A DNA stretch of 64,000 bases from Ceratothoa steindachneri (taxonomy: Eukaryota; Arthropoda; Malacostraca; Isopoda; Cymothoidae). This document shows positions 43,154-55,879 of this stretch, in pieces. Made by a program: the position numbers and the translations under genes. The notes beneath the pieces are model-generated. The model was not told the origin of the DNA, did no database searches, and saw nothing but the letters and a program-made list of their open reading frames with translations. The stretch is taken from positions 176,316,294 through 176,380,293 of the forward strand of contig OZ018318.1 in assembly GCA_963969495.1 (NCBI GenBank), written 5' to 3'. Positions within the stretch are counted from its first letter, which is position 1. Every line of letters starts with the position of its first letter.

Positions 43154-46100
43154 AAATTCGCAATATTATCTATCTATGTATAATAAACTGTCCTCAATAT
43201 CATGTGTTATTAGCACATACAATAAAATGTTAGGAATACCAAAAAACAACTCTGAGGAACACCATCATACACAAAGACCCATTTCTAGTGCTCCCCCCTA
43301 AATAAATTATCTTGTTTTCCTCCAAGTAACGAATGGGCAATTCATTTTAAAAGCTTTTCTTTAATTCGCCTGGAATTTAGCGCTTAAAAATCTTCCTTTC
43401 TTTATTCTTATGGCTGGATTGAGCATCTGCCCTCCCACGTGTGTATTACCTGCATCATTTTTTTATCCCAATTCTGAGCGGGTTTGGGGCATATGAGTCT
43501 CCAAAATATTCAGGATGTCTCCAAAAGTGGAGGTTCAATCCGCTTTCTCGTCACTCTCAACAGTCTAATGAATTTCTTTAATTCATCAACTCTTTTGAGG
43601 GCGAACAAGGTTTTGGTATTGATGATAACTGAATATTATAAACCGTTGGAACATAGGAAAATTTATCACAAAACAACCTGATGTTTTAACAGCAACTAGC
43701 GTGAGCTCACCAAGGATTCAATTTGATTTTGAGACTACTCCCTCGATAGAATTTTTTCTCTCACAATTGAAGAACTAAGTTTGTGTTCCATTTTGTGTTG
43801 CTTATCACTAGGAGCAAAATATCCAAAACACCAGGTAAGAAACAACTTTCAACATAGCATAAATCTGTTACTAGAATTTTTTACTTGATAATTTGAACCT
43901 TAGGCGAGTAAATTTCTTTCTTTTGCATTAGATTCCACTGCTCTTTTCTTACAACTCCCCATCACACAAAATAAAAAAAATAATCTTAGAATACCAGTTT
44001 CTATTCTTAACTACTAAGGTTCAAATTTAGAAAAAGTGGGATTTCTCATAATTACCTCAAAAAAGTTGAGAGCATACTTCAGGTCAAAATTTAAAATATT
44101 TGAAATAAATCCCAAATAATTAAGAATCAAAAATAAACTAATTCTCATTTTTGTTAATAAAGACCCCATGTTAAACAATAGATTCTTTTAACTCCTAACA
44201 AATCATATGGAAAAATGAGTAAACAGAAAGGAAAATTAGGTAGAGTTATTAATTCTTTCTGCCCGAGCAACGTACCCTTTCGCTGGTTAATACTTCGGTG
44301 GGGTTGAATGTTTCCCCCATGGACTCTCTATCATCCATAAACCAGTAAAAATATTTTTTAAATTTCCTAAACTTCTACGATTATATCCAACCATTTAATC
44401 TTATTTTTTTCCTTCTTTTTTGGGTTTTCTTACCACTTTCCTCCTATTTAATATTTTTTTATTTCCCTCGTTTTGTAATCTCACCATGCAATACTTCCCC
44501 TTTATATTATTCGGGAGAAAATAAAATTGTTTAACATATTTATTACATTCATATGCTATGAAGTTTTTCATCATCCTTTACCTCCCAAAAAGAAAAACAT
44601 CAAGTCATGGTGGAATATAATAGAAAAATAAATCATGCTTTTACAAAGAGCAGAAATAGTGATAAATTGAGCAGAGAATGTCCAAAATAGAGAGAATGGA
44701 TTTAACTTTGGATATCACAGACATTAATTGTGTATAAAACTAGGAAAGCAATTGAAATCGTATGAATTGGCTCTGTTGGTACGGCCAGACCTCACCTATA
44801 AGAGATCGCAAAGTTTGAATCTTTGTTAAAACAGAGGTTTTAATCTCATAGCAACATTTTCTTTTGGCTAAGAAAAATAAAAGAGTTAACTTTGAATAGA
44901 GTATGCCTAATTAAACTTACAGATGCGGCAAAACTGTTTTAGTTCATTGACGTGTATAAGGATTTTAAATTCTTTTGAATTGCATGTTCAAACCAATCCT
45001 TGATTTAACTTTGGCAGACAGTCCAAAATACCTGTTAGTTTAATGAATCCAAACCATTTTAAATATTTTTTCTTTAGCCAGCGCAGTTCCCTTATTGAGA
45101 GTATTTCTGAACTAGATGTACATATAAAAGAAAATTGGGATCTTATCAATTTGGAAAATGTCATTAATCTCAAGTGATGACGCAGGGCTGTATTCACTCA
45201 GCAGTTATACCCTTTTGCTAAGAAAGAGCCGAAAAATAATAGATGTTAAGAAGTTTATGGTTTCAAAGAATCAATTTGGACGTAAAATTGGCAGCCTCAA
45301 AAAAATTAAAAAATATGCTTTCTGCAAATATATTTATATAGTAGAAATGACACACTTTTTTAGATACATTTGCTTCAACCTTTAGAGGCGCTCTTATCCA
45401 TTAATAAATACACTTCTATACACTTAATTGTTGAGATGATAACTCACTTGCATCTTTTCCAATTTAACAGAAACTATTTTCGTTTTGCGTGACTCTCTTC
45501 ATAATAAAAAATGAGCGATAAAGTCATTTATATTATATATCTCTTGTTTTTGTACATACATTGCATTTCATCACATATGAATTTTATTAATCAAGCCTGC
45601 ATTGGTTTCTCTTTTAATTTCATAATCAAGCGTTAATTCATGGCTTATTATAAACCCAAACCCCTACGCAATTTTCAAAGGAAAATTGATTTTAGTATGC
45701 GTATTTTATAAAGTACTATCGAAGGCATGGTATTATTCTATTTGTAAAAATATCGCATTAACAAGAGCGAACAAAATTTCTCACTGACAATTACTAATTA
45801 CCCTCACTCCTTTAGAACACGAGGGGACTTCCAGTTATGATCTTTACACATAACAAGCTTTGTGGCAGTATTGACTTAACGAATACGATTTGCGTTTTTA
45901 AGTGAACCGATGAATCGAGGACATTTATGGGAAATTGAATCTCCAAAAGAAGCAACTTTATTCTAAATCAGTAACTTAACCAGAACAATATTTTTGTAGA
46001 ATGTATGTTATGTTAGAATTAGCTTTCAATCAAACCAAACTTCAAGTAAGGTTGGTGCCAAAGTGGCTTTCTATAAGTACGATCTTGCTCAGTGAGTAAA

Positions 46101-47879
46101 GCTTTCTCCAAGTACTGCTCACAAAAGCTAAGCTGAAGGAAATAAAACTAGGATTAAAAAAGGATAAAATATGGCCATCATATGATGGTCTTTTATTGAG
46201 AATTACAGCCTAAATTTGATATTATCCCTAGCCACACCCATTTTGTTTGACACCAGTCCAAGTGTTGCTTGTACACTTTTGGCTTGATTTGGATCGCCTC
46301 ACTCTTCATTAAGCACAACAACAAATAAAAGTTTGAAATAATGACCCTTATCTCAAATTTAGTAACCAGTTAAAAAAATAAGCAAAACCAAAATGAACAC
46401 ACTGTGAAAAATGTCATATATTTATCTGGCATGTGTTATCGCTATATATATTTTCTCCATTCATCTCTACGATACTCTTCCTATAACCCTTCTTATTCGT
46501 TAAGATTCTTTGATAGACATTTATATATAAATCCTCCACTATGAGATATTTACCTTTTAAAGGTTCTTTTTGCCCTATGTAACATGCCACCTCCAACATC
46601 GTCTAAAACTGCAACTCAAGTGCGAATTTCGTGATGATGGTAGAAGTTTTTCTTTTAAAATTGCCAAATAAACTTTTTTCTTTCTTCCATTAAATTTTAC
46701 AGCTGCTTCTTAAACAGTAGTATTTTTTGGATAAGTACTCCATACAATTAATATTGTCAATACTGTTAGGTGCATTCAGACGTTTGATCTAAACTTAAGT
46801 TATGTCAGAACTTCCATTTATTGAAATGAATTCAAGTTAACATGAATTAGGTACTGCTGTTCTTAGGATTCCGAAATGTTTATAAGAGATATGTGCTGTA
46901 TAAACAGGTTCTATCATATTACTTTAATCCTTCTATAAACCTTTATTACCTTTTTTCTATTGGTAGTGATATTCTCTGCAAATATAAAGAAATTGATTAG
47001 GTATTTTGCTCGTGACAGATAATTCTCGAAGATCCCAAATAGGTTATTATCCTTGCCTCTAACTGTTTGGTCTTTTCTTTAAATATTCCTTCTCTTTTGA
47101 AAAAAGATTTCCCAATGCAACTAATCCCAAGTTTCGTCTATTTGTTAGGTGTTATTGCTTTCACCTGAATGGGCTTTATTGTGAGTTCAGTGATATAGAA
47201 TTAAACGCTTATAATTACAATGGAATTTGTAGTGTTTTATCGTTCTCTTCTCCGAATGATGGGATATTTAAATATCATTGTAGAGAAGCAGCGCGGAAGA
47301 AAAAAAAGACAAAAACGTACAGAAAGATAAAAGTGTTAATATTTATTTGACAGAAAGTATTACAAAGAAATAGCTCTGTACACTCATTGGCAAAAGGTTT
47401 ATGATTTTTCAATACATTTTTTCGATTTTAAATGATAAAAACAATCATATATGTCCTATATTTCAATTAATTCTGGTTTATTAAAAGGTCAGAAATTAAA
47501 AAAAATAATAAAACATAATGCATTCGTTAGCTGATTCCAAAATTGATTTCCGGTCCTATTTCTGTTTGAAGTCAGTGTTAGTCCCTGGCGTTTGCTATCC
47601 GATCAAATGACTAAAATGATTACAATTCTGGCTTAGTTGGATGATGATATATTTCATAATATTTTAAAAAGCATGAAGCCATTGTTTCTCTGCACCAAAG
47701 TGGCATAAGAAGCAAATGAGATAGTCGCTGAAGAAATTGCATCATGGAACACCATATTAAAATCATTAATGACTATTAAAAGAGTAGTTACATACTTGTG
47801 AAGATGCCTTTTGAACGCCTAAGTGCTTCAACTAAACCTAAGATTGCCTTCTGGTAATGTTCTGAGCTTACAGATCTAA
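43154..47879. other. AT-rich stretch, nothing recognised
   Basis: Short frames (for example 43484-43681, 44988-45197, 45158-45385 and 46414-46599) show no domain. CCATCATATGATGG at about 46174 is a perfect 14-bp palindrome. No RNA gene or clear repeat was found. Confidence 0.35.
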
Positions 47880-48330
47880 ATGCCTCAAATGCCAAGCATG
47901 TTCATTATTGGAAAGAATTAGGTGTAAAGGGTTCAGCACGCACAGTTTGACAGACTTTTCGACAAAGGTATAAAATCTAGTAGGCTGCAATGAAGCCGTT
48001 TCTAAACAAAAAGAACCTTATGGATAGGCTCCACCTTTGTATGAAATATATAGAATTAACTGTTGGAAACTAGCAAAGGGATTTTCTCTGATGAAGATCC
48101 TGTAGGCTGGTTTGGAGCATCTGAAAGTTCCCGCTTTAGGGAGAGTAAAGGGAATCGCTTTCATAAGTCTGTGTTCGTGTGCACGGTGAGGCATCTGGAC
48201 ATTCTTCGTGTCTGGGTATTCTTCTTATCTAATCGAAATGGAGAACTAACACTACACTTTTCACCAAGAACACTGTCAAAAACTAAAAATAGTAGCAACA
48301 CTTGCCTCCTCAGCATCTTTTCCTAACAAA
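47880..48330 (+). pseudogene. Tc1-like transposase relic
   Basis: Plus-strand pieces match the middle of a Tc1 transposase. A segment resembling KPFLNKKNLMDRLHLCMKYI leads into LTVGN.QRDF (47994-48085), the usual K-x-P-L-L...R..FA..H..WT..DW region. FSDEDP follows with the first catalytic Asp, then GNRFHKSVFVCTVRHLDI and LRVWVFF (48150-48225), equivalent to the VKHGGGSVMVWG block. Stops and shifts occur between them, and the second Asp and Glu regions are not evident. It belongs to a different, older copy than the 36-kb element. No inverted repeats were identified. Confidence 0.6.
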
Positions 48331-48977
48331 TCTTGACCAATTTAGGGTTGCTAACGGTATTTTTTCCGCATTCTAGCGCAGCTTGTCACAAAGGAAAATA
48401 ATAACTTAGTTCTTGCTAGAAAATAGCATCAAAATTTTGTGACCTTTGTAGGCGAATTCGTCAGGTTTCAATCAAATAGAGAATTTTTAGGCGTTAATCA
48501 AACTGGTGGTAGATAAATAGGAGCAATCGATATGTGAAAAGTTAGGGAAAGTTATACTCTTTCTCATTTATCTTAATAAATCTTTTATTGAATAGGACAA
48601 TTCGGTGAATCCATCGGGATTATGTTAGATATAACTAAAAACTGATAACCTACTTACCTTTTAATTTTCAAGGTATTACAAATATTGATATGTTCAAAAC
48701 TGTTATGTTCAAACTAACGCGAGTAACTCCACAATAAATTAAAAAAAGATATGGTCATAAAAAAGAGGTGATTTAAAATATTCATAAATATGTAAAAACT
48801 CCATAATATCAGGGAATTCATACAAAGCATATTCGCTTTGACCGATTTAATATGAAACAAAGAAGAGATCTCGATTTTAATACGAAAGAAAAATTATATG
48901 AAAGAGAATAATTACAATTTTCTTTCAAAGATTAAGAGATTTGCAAGGCTCATAAATTCAACAAAACTGTCATCCAT
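48331..48977. other. AT-rich stretch, nothing recognised
   Basis: Noncoding AT-rich sequence between the Tc1 relic and the 49-kb LTR element. Confidence 0.35.
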
Positions 48978-49990
48978 TGTGGGGGAATTCTACGTGAAAT
49001 TTCTTTTCCAGAACGGAAGTTCCATGTGCTGGAGAACGTTCTGTTAGGCTTAAATTAGTAAGCCTACCCCCCCTTCCCGTCCCCATTCCACAAGTGGTAA
49101 CCTCGAACCGCGTCCACCACGGTCCACCTTCACACTGGTTATAATTGCCTCGGCAAGAAGATACGAGGCCATTCGAGGGTAGAGCTGTTTCTCACTCACC
49201 CTACGTGGAGAGCCTCGGACATATATAGTGCTCGTTTCCCATAAAACTGACAAAGAGTTGAGAAGTCTTGCTTAGGCCCAAGAAGATTCCCCTAGTTCCA
49301 AGTCAGGTGCGAAAAACGAAGCAAAGTAACGGCTGAACTATTTGTGTTTCGGAATTAGCCCCAGTCAGTGAGGTAATTCCATTTAACCATTGCTACCGAG
49401 TGATTACTCTCTCCTGGACCTGAAGTTACCGCCCTCAACCCCTTTTTGAGAACCGTCATCACTTTAACTTCAGGCTCAGAAGCTCCGAGTGGCATCGTCT
49501 CACGTGCAGAAAACATCTGTGAAGCCTTACCCCGACGTCTCACTTGGAATCCGCGGTAAACCAACCTTTCTCTTCCCTCAGTAACCCAGTGAGTTAATTC
49601 CCCCATTTGAATACTCCCCTCTGAAATACTTTAAATTTTAACTTCATAAATATGATTCATAACTACAATTCCCGCCTCGTTTACCGATGTAATTTTGCCC
49701 ATTAATTCATATGGTGTAATTTTGCCCATTAATTCTCTGATGTAATTTTGCCTTTCAATTCCTTTATTATTTTTATGTAAATAAAATTATATTTTTGTAA
49801 ATGCCTCTTTAAATAACCTTGAGCTTTGCCATTGCCCAAATAATACCTGACCTCGTTGCACTCTTATCTCGCTATTCCGCCCGTCTAAACTCGTGGTGTT
49901 CTGTCCCTTTGTCGGTTTGCCTTTAACTTATTGGTCCCTTCCCCATAGATATAATATGGCATTGATATAATGTAATGTCATACCACGACA
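48978..49990 (+). repeat. 5' LTR (about 1013 bp)
   Basis: Starts TGTGGGGGAATTC, ends ACCACGACA. It contains a TATA-like TATATA at 49222-49227 and an AATAAAA poly(A)-type signal near 49780. It is alignable along its length with the 3' LTR, with many substitutions, and lacks a ~75-base segment that the 3' copy has near 52980-53060. Confidence 0.9.
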
Positions 49991-50023
49991 TATATATTTA
50001 TTAATATACATATTATATAATTC

Positions 50024-50041
50024 TGGTGTCAAGTATTTTGG
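50024..50041 (+). other. Candidate primer-binding site
   Basis: TGGTGTCAAG at 50024 resembles the TGGTGTCAGAAG that pairs with a tRNA 3' end in many Gypsy elements. It lies 33 bases after the apparent LTR end, in a TA-rich run, which is unusually far. Confidence 0.4.
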
Positions 50042-50441
50042 GTTTTTTTACGAACCCCTGTCTTTTTTATTTCGTCATTAAAAGTTCCCTTGTTATTCAT
50101 GTCTATCCTTTTTATTTTAATTTTGGTATTATACTGGCAGAAGGCAAGTTAAACTTAATTGAAGAGCAGTGGAACGTAATCTATTTAGATTTTTTGTTGG
50201 ACCACATGTAATTAATTTTTTTTATTGTGTTTGAATTTGGGAGACGCTCCTGGTAATTAATCCCAAAGAGTTAAGGTCTTTGGTGTCCTAATTCCGGTAG
50301 GATCATTTTAATTTTTTTCTCGCTTAGAAACAGCAGAGGTAGGTAGCAGTATCTTAATTTTTTGTGATCAAGTATTCATTTCACGTCGGTAGTGTCATTG
50401 CTCGTTCGCGTATAAGTATTCCCTCAGTTAACCGCGTAACA

Positions 50442-51340
50442 ATGTCATCCTTCGAAAAATTCAAGAGTCAGGGTGAGATGTTAGGTCTTTCGGGCAAAGA
50501 CCTGCTAAATTACGTACAGGAAGAAGAGAGGAACGAACGGGCAGAGCGAAGGGAGATGGAGATGGAGAAGAACAGAATGGAGATGGAAGAACGTGAACAA
50601 ATTAGGCAGCATGAGCTGGAAATGACCTGAAATTAAATGGATTCTCAGTCCATCAGTTTCCGGGCTCAAATTCCCTAAACTACTTTAGTCAACCTTCCAA
50701 ACTCCTTTAGTCAACATTTTTGAACCATTTTGAGAGAATCTTTCAGATCAATAAACGAGATCTCAAAAATGATGGCCTCGCTCGCTTACTCCCCCTCCTA
50801 AATTCTAAGTTAAGTGATATCTTCGTATCTCTTCCACCGGAAGCAACTTTGTGCTATTTCACTTTAAAGTCCAAATTGCTAGCCGCTGTTCATATGAATA
50901 GCGAATTCTACTGCTCTCAATTTCGCCAGGAAAGGATCCGTCCTGGTCAAACAATTCGACAATATGGCTACATCCTCCAAAGACACCTTCAGTGTTGGCT
51001 GGATGCGTGCAAGATTCCCCAGGTTTACAAGTCCCTTCTGGACTTCTTCCTTAGGGATCAGCTTTTACATGCCGTGGCTCGCGAAATTTGCGCCGTCATT
51101 AAGGATAAACGTTGCGCCACTTTCAAAGAGTGCTTGGAAGAGGCCGATGTCTACGCGGGTAGTCACCATTTTTTACCCAAGAATGTTAAAAAGGCTCCCC
51201 ATGTGCCCTCCATACTAAATTTTATGGTCCTAAGACCCGCCTTAAATTGGTTCCAAGATTTACCAAGGTTCCTAGTCCCTCGAAGCCAAGAAACTTACAT
51301 CCATCTAAACACCGAGAGGTTAAGCCCCTAGTTTCTTCTC
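50442..51340 (+). pseudogene. Gag of the 49-kb element
   Basis: Gag forms the particle that packages element RNA. The ATG at 50442 is chosen because MSSFEKFKSQGEMLGLSGK, followed by a Glu/Arg-rich coiled-coil-like helix (QEEERNERAERREMEME), is the usual start of this gag type; an upstream in-frame ATG at 50364 is less likely. A stop at 50628-50630 and a frameshift follow. Capsid resumes at 50720: NHFERIFQINK, LPLLNSKLSDIFVSLPPEA, then FRQERIRPGQTIRQYGYIL, LDFFLRDQLLHAVAREI and ECLEEADVYAGSH, a capsid/SCAN-like helix set. No zinc knuckle is visible. The break means no full Gag is made. Confidence 0.88.
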
Positions 51341-51604
51341 CCCCGGTTGTGCCGTACCTAAGGAACCCGATCGTCTGCTACACCTGAGGAGTTCCCGGCC
51401 ATTACAGGGCGAACTGTCCTCAAAACTGCCGATTCACAAACTCTCAGTCCCACCAAGTGCAACAAATCCTGGGCTGCCCCTGATCCTCCTCCGTCGCCTC
51501 AGGAGACGCTCGATCCTCCCTAGCCCGCTAAAGACCCGGTTCATCAGGCAAACTTCCTTTTTAATGAGAACAACCCTGGTGGATAGAAGTTCGAGAACGG
51601 AACT

Positions 51605-51895
51605 GTGAGCGGTCGCCAAGTATCCCCCCTCGTCCAAGACACCGGGTGTGCCTGTATTATGGTGTCTGAGGACCTACTCCACACTGTTGTTCCCGACCAC
51701 AAGAAATTTGCGGTGGTCCACGACTACCTTACCCAGGCGAGTCGTTTCCAAGTAATTCGTTATCATATTGAGTGTGACTATATGTCCGGTTGGGCCGAAG
51801 TGGTAGCGACGCCAATCCAGTTTTTCTTCGTTTTGTTCGGTCAGAACCACGTAATCCACGACCAGCCCGTGGCCCAGCTCGTGATTACTCGTACA
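51605..51895 (+). pseudogene. Retroelement aspartic protease region of the 49-kb element
   Basis: PLVQDTGCACIMVSEDLL holds the catalytic Asp-Thr-Gly (Asp codon at 51638-51640). DHKKFAVVHDYLTQ, an ECDYMSGWAEVVATPI segment and VLFGQ follow, parallel to the minus-strand copy at 28.4 kb. The frame stays open to 52102, but the sequence after GQ no longer resembles protease. It would process Gag-Pol. Its link to gag is broken by frameshifts between 51340 and 51600. Confidence 0.85.
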
Positions 51896-51989
51896 CTGGC
51901 AGCCCTGGAAGTGCGCAACTTCTCCCACCCCCCCATTTGGAAGAAAACTAAAGCCCTCGAGCGTGAATCCACCCGAGTTAACAAAAGAC

Positions 51990-52230
51990 TGTCGTATCTC
52001 GTGAAGGACTTATTGAGAGTTATAAGACCTACTTTGACCTTAAGTCACGAAAGCGAAAATTCAATCCTGGCACGGAGGTGCTGGTGCTACTTCCCACGGT
52101 AAGCAACCAACTCCTTAGCCGGTGAAAGGGACCATAACTCGCCCTCAAGGCTAGGGGACCCGTGGATTACCCCCATCCATACTCCGGCGAGAGCGAAGGT
52201 TTTCCACGTGAATTGTATATATTATCTCAT
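51990..52230 (+). pseudogene. Integrase C-terminal remnant of the 49-kb element
   Basis: In shifted frames, FDLKSRKRKFNPGTEVLVL, LLPTVSN and KGP correspond to the GPY/F-type C-terminal domain seen as VLLLPTDSN...QWKGP in the 27-kb copy. The zinc-binding and catalytic core parts are deleted between protease and this tail, and RT should follow it if the order is as in the related copies. Confidence 0.7.
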
Positions 52231-52576
52231 TAATGTTCTTAATTATGATTTTTTTTATGGTCCACTAAAATGTTAAGTCTTTAGTCCCATATTTATGCAT
52301 CCATGTATGCTTGTTTTCGTTCCACTGAAAGGTCGCCAATGTTCTCATGTGATTTTTTGGTTTAAAATTGTACTAGTTAACTTGTCTCTAGAATAGACCC
52401 GTTTAAGTCTTATATCCGTAAATTCCCCGCTGAGCTTAGATTAACGTGTTTTTGTAAGTACAGCTGTCGTAGCTGGTAGGAATTTCCCTTAACCCTTGAT
52501 AATTCTAGTTTGATAGATGGGATGATCCTTTCCTACGCAACTGCTCTCTAAAGCATCATCTTTTGGTTGGGAGATA
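52231..52576 (+). other. 3' noncoding region of the 49-kb element
   Basis: AT-rich, no frame. The purine-rich GGTTGGGAGA just before TGTAGGGG at 52577 is the likely plus-strand primer. Confidence 0.5.
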
Positions 52577-53644
52577 TGTAGGGGAATTCTTCGTGGAATT
52601 TATTTTCCAGCACGGAAGTTCCATGTGCTGGAGAAGGTTCTGTTAGGCCCAAATTAGTAAGCCTACTTCCCTTCCTTCCACAAGCAAAAGCCTTGAACCG
52701 CGTCCATCACGGTCCACCTTCACACCGGTTAGAATCGCCTCGGCAAGAAGATACGAGGCCATTCGAGGGTAGAGCTGTTTCTCACTCACCCCACGTGGAA
52801 AGCCTCGGACATATATAGTGCTCGTTTCGCATAAGGCAGACACAGAGTTAAGAAGTCTCGCCCGGACCCAAAAAGATTCCCCTGGTTCCAAGTAAGGTGC
52901 GAAAAACGAAGCAAAAATACGGCTGAACTATTTGTCTGTCGGAATTATCCCCAGCCATTTAACGATCGCGACCGAGTGATTTTTCAGACTTCACTCATCA
53001 ACTAGTGTCGAAGCCCTCCTCGTTTGCTTCTCGTTTTCGAGAGCTTAAAAGACTCTCCCCTAGACCGGACGTTACCGCCCCCGTCCCTCCACTTTTTGGA
53101 GAACCATCATCACTTCAACTTCTCGCTCAGAAGCTCTGAGCGGCCTCGCCTCACGTCAGAAGACATCCGTGAAGCCTTACCCCGACGTCTCACCCCTATT
53201 CCTCCGTAAGCTAACCTCTCTTCACCTTGCGTAGCCCGTTTGAGTTAATTCCCCCCATTTAAATAGTCTCCTCCTGTAATACCTTAAATTTTAAGCTCAT
53301 CAATCTGATTCATAACTACAATTCCCGCCCTCGTTTACCGGTGTAATTTTGCCCATTAATTTATCTGATGTAATTTTGGCTATTAATTCTCTGATGTAAA
53401 TTTGCCAATCAATTCTCTCATTATTTTTATGCAAATAAAATTATATTTTTGTAGATTCCTCTTTAAATAACCTTGAGCTTTGCCATTGCCCATATTTTAC
53501 CGGACCTCGTTGCGCTCTTATCTCGCTATTCCGCCCATTCAAACTCTTTGTGTTCTGTCCTTTTGTTGGTTCACCTTAAACTTATTGGTCCCTCCCCCTT
53601 ATATATAATATGGTATTGATATAATATAATGTTATACCACGACA
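52577..53644 (+). repeat. 3' LTR (about 1068 bp)
   Basis: Starts TGTAGGGGAATTC, ends ACCACGACA. TATATA at 52812 and AATAAAA near 53432 occupy the same places as in the 5' LTR. Confidence 0.9.
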
Positions 53645-53649
53645 TTCAT

Positions 53650-55384
53650 TTTAAAAAATTTAAATAATTCAATTTAAAATTTGGGGAAAAAATATTCTAA
53701 TGTTGACCTGAGTGCGAATGATGCATCCCATCATTTCATACCCAAATGATAATATGATAGTGAGTAACAAATTTGCCATAAGTGTGATATGATGAGAAAA
53801 AGACCATTAGGTAAGTGATCTCGAGTGTTTTTACAACAGCAATTGATGAGTAATATACAGGGATAGAAAGAGAGAAAAGGTGAGAGAATGGCATGGTCTA
53901 CGCTTGGATTGAGGGCGTTCCATTATGAAGGAAGGCTAAGACATGGTGCTCTTTTAGTGGCTAAATTTGATAAACAGCTCCGATGAATACTTTATAGGTA
54001 AGATAATACTAGGTGACCGTCCTATTGGGGAACTAGTGCTTCCCTAACTAAAAACTAACTTAGAAATTTTGTAGCTTTTACTTTATTCTAACCAAATGTC
54101 ATGACATTACTTATCCTTACAAACACCTATTATCCTTATTTTGAATATTCCGTAATATGCCTTGTTTGAAAGTAAAATCGCTGATATTTAACTGTGCAGC
54201 TACACGTTAAGGTCATCAAAGTGTAAACTGGTGGATATCCAGCAGGCCATAATTAATATTAGAAATTAGAGCAGTAATGTAAACTGTTTCAGACATTGGC
54301 TTAGGGCATTAAACACTCAAAAAGACTTTCTTTTAAAAGTAATTTTCTTACGATTTAATGGAATTGTACTGGTGGAATGCATTCAGAATTCTTACCATTA
54401 AATGAAATGTTTGCAATTGCCATATTGTTTGCTTAATAAGTTGTAGGTAACTGATGCTGCTGGTGGTAAAAAAGGAATTTTGCAGCTTGGGTAACTCAAC
54501 CATTACTAGTGGATCTCTCTAATGTAGCCAGTCAATATTAACAATCGCTGTCAGAAAAACAAAATGATGATTCAGTCTTCAAAATAATGAGGAGAATGAT
54601 GTGGCTGTGTAATGAGATGGAGACGAAATACCCAAATACAACAAGTTTAGCAAATAAATTACCTTTGTCAATTTATCCTCATATATATTAGAATGTGTTT
54701 TCAGTCCTGTAACTGACATATTACTGAAAAAAACAAATATACTCAATACAAGAAAACAAGGAGATTTGAAGTTAAAACTAACAAAATTCAAGCCTCAACT
54801 TAATGCACAGTGCGCTAAATATCAAGGACAGGCTTCTCATTAAATTTATTATTTAATTAAACTAGATATATTATGCTTTATATATTTTTACCAATACTAG
54901 ATTTTTTTATTTTTCCATCTTTTCAATTTTTTCTTAAATTATTTTTTTGAAGGATTCTATATTTTTTCGAAGGACATATTAGTGTAAGAAAATTTACATA
55001 AACAGAATATACATAGTTTAAGTTCTAATATCATGGGACAGAGCAAATTTTAAGAAACTGAGTTCGGGCATGGATAAAAAAATTGGGGGAAACATAGACT
55101 AAGCTTTACAACAAATCAAATGTTTGAAACAAACCATACTAGCTTCGTTCCAAATCATAAAATTATCTATATATTTAAATGTCATTGATATGATTATGAA
55201 TCATCAGAAGGACGTAATTTATAATGAGGAGAAATATTATAAAGATGGTAATCTTTTTGCGTTACTTGTATTACGTACAATATTTATAAAATGCCCCGAT
55301 AAATAGCCACAAAATACTATATAGCCATGCTGATTTTCGATATCAACGTCTTGGAAAAGCTAAAGGGATTTTTATTTATTAAAC
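53650..55384. other. AT-rich stretch, nothing recognised
   Basis: No gene found. Frames at 54579-54791 and 55124-55306 have no domain. Confidence 0.35.
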
Positions 55385-55512
55385 AAGGTGAGAAACGCAA
55401 GAATATTCATCTTATGGGATGATGAATATGTGGTAGGTCTCCTGCTCCAAGGTGATAAACGCAAGGGTATTAATCCTATGAGAAGCTGAGTGTGTGATAG
55501 GTCTCCTCCTCC
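55385..55512 (+). repeat. Two-copy 64-bp tandem repeat
   Basis: Units begin AAGGTGA(G/T)AAACGCAAG at 55385 and 55449, and both end GATAGGTCTCCT/GGTAGGTCTCCT followed by GCTCC/CCTCC. They are moderately diverged. Confidence 0.85.
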
Positions 55513-55550
55513 AGGAAATGAATGATATGAAAAATATCTCAACTTTCCGC

Positions 55551-55554
<4 letters not shown>

Positions 55555-55642
<88 letters not shown>

Positions 55643-55645
55643 ATT
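55555..55645. repeat. (AT)n microsatellite, about 90 bp
   Basis: AT dinucleotides with a single TTT interruption near 55629. Translated frames of alternating Ile-Tyr are artefacts. Confidence 0.97.
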
Positions 55646-55839
55646 AGAACATATCACATCAACGAGATATATATTCGCTCAAGAAATAAAAAAAACAATA
55701 TTTTAATCGCAGTTATTTACGAACAGAACTAGTTACGGGTCTGGCCATTATTAACTGTATAATGAAATGCAAGATATGCAACTCCAATATATAAAGTCGA
55801 AAAATAAGACTAAACAAAATGTAACGAACGGATATAGAA

Positions 55840-55841
<2 letters not shown>

Positions 55842-55877
<36 letters not shown>
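55842..55877. repeat. (AT)n microsatellite, about 36 bp
   Basis: Uninterrupted AT dinucleotides about 200 bases after the previous array. Confidence 0.97.

Positions 55878-55879
<2 letters not shown>

Larger units (their letters stand above)
48978..53644 (+). mobile_element. LTR retrotransposon with two LTRs, gag and protease; RT and RNase H deleted
   Basis: Two long direct repeats (48978-49990 and 52577-53644) bound an internal region with gag, protease and an integrase C-terminal remnant. The flanks TCCAT (48973-48977) and TTCAT (53645-53649) agree at four of five bases, a plausible eroded target duplication. RT and RNase H are absent: after the integrase tail comes AT-rich 3' noncoding sequence directly. 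It is a non-autonomous, decayed relative of the minus-strand element at 24-30 kb, shown by the similar protease landmarks. Confidence 0.92.
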
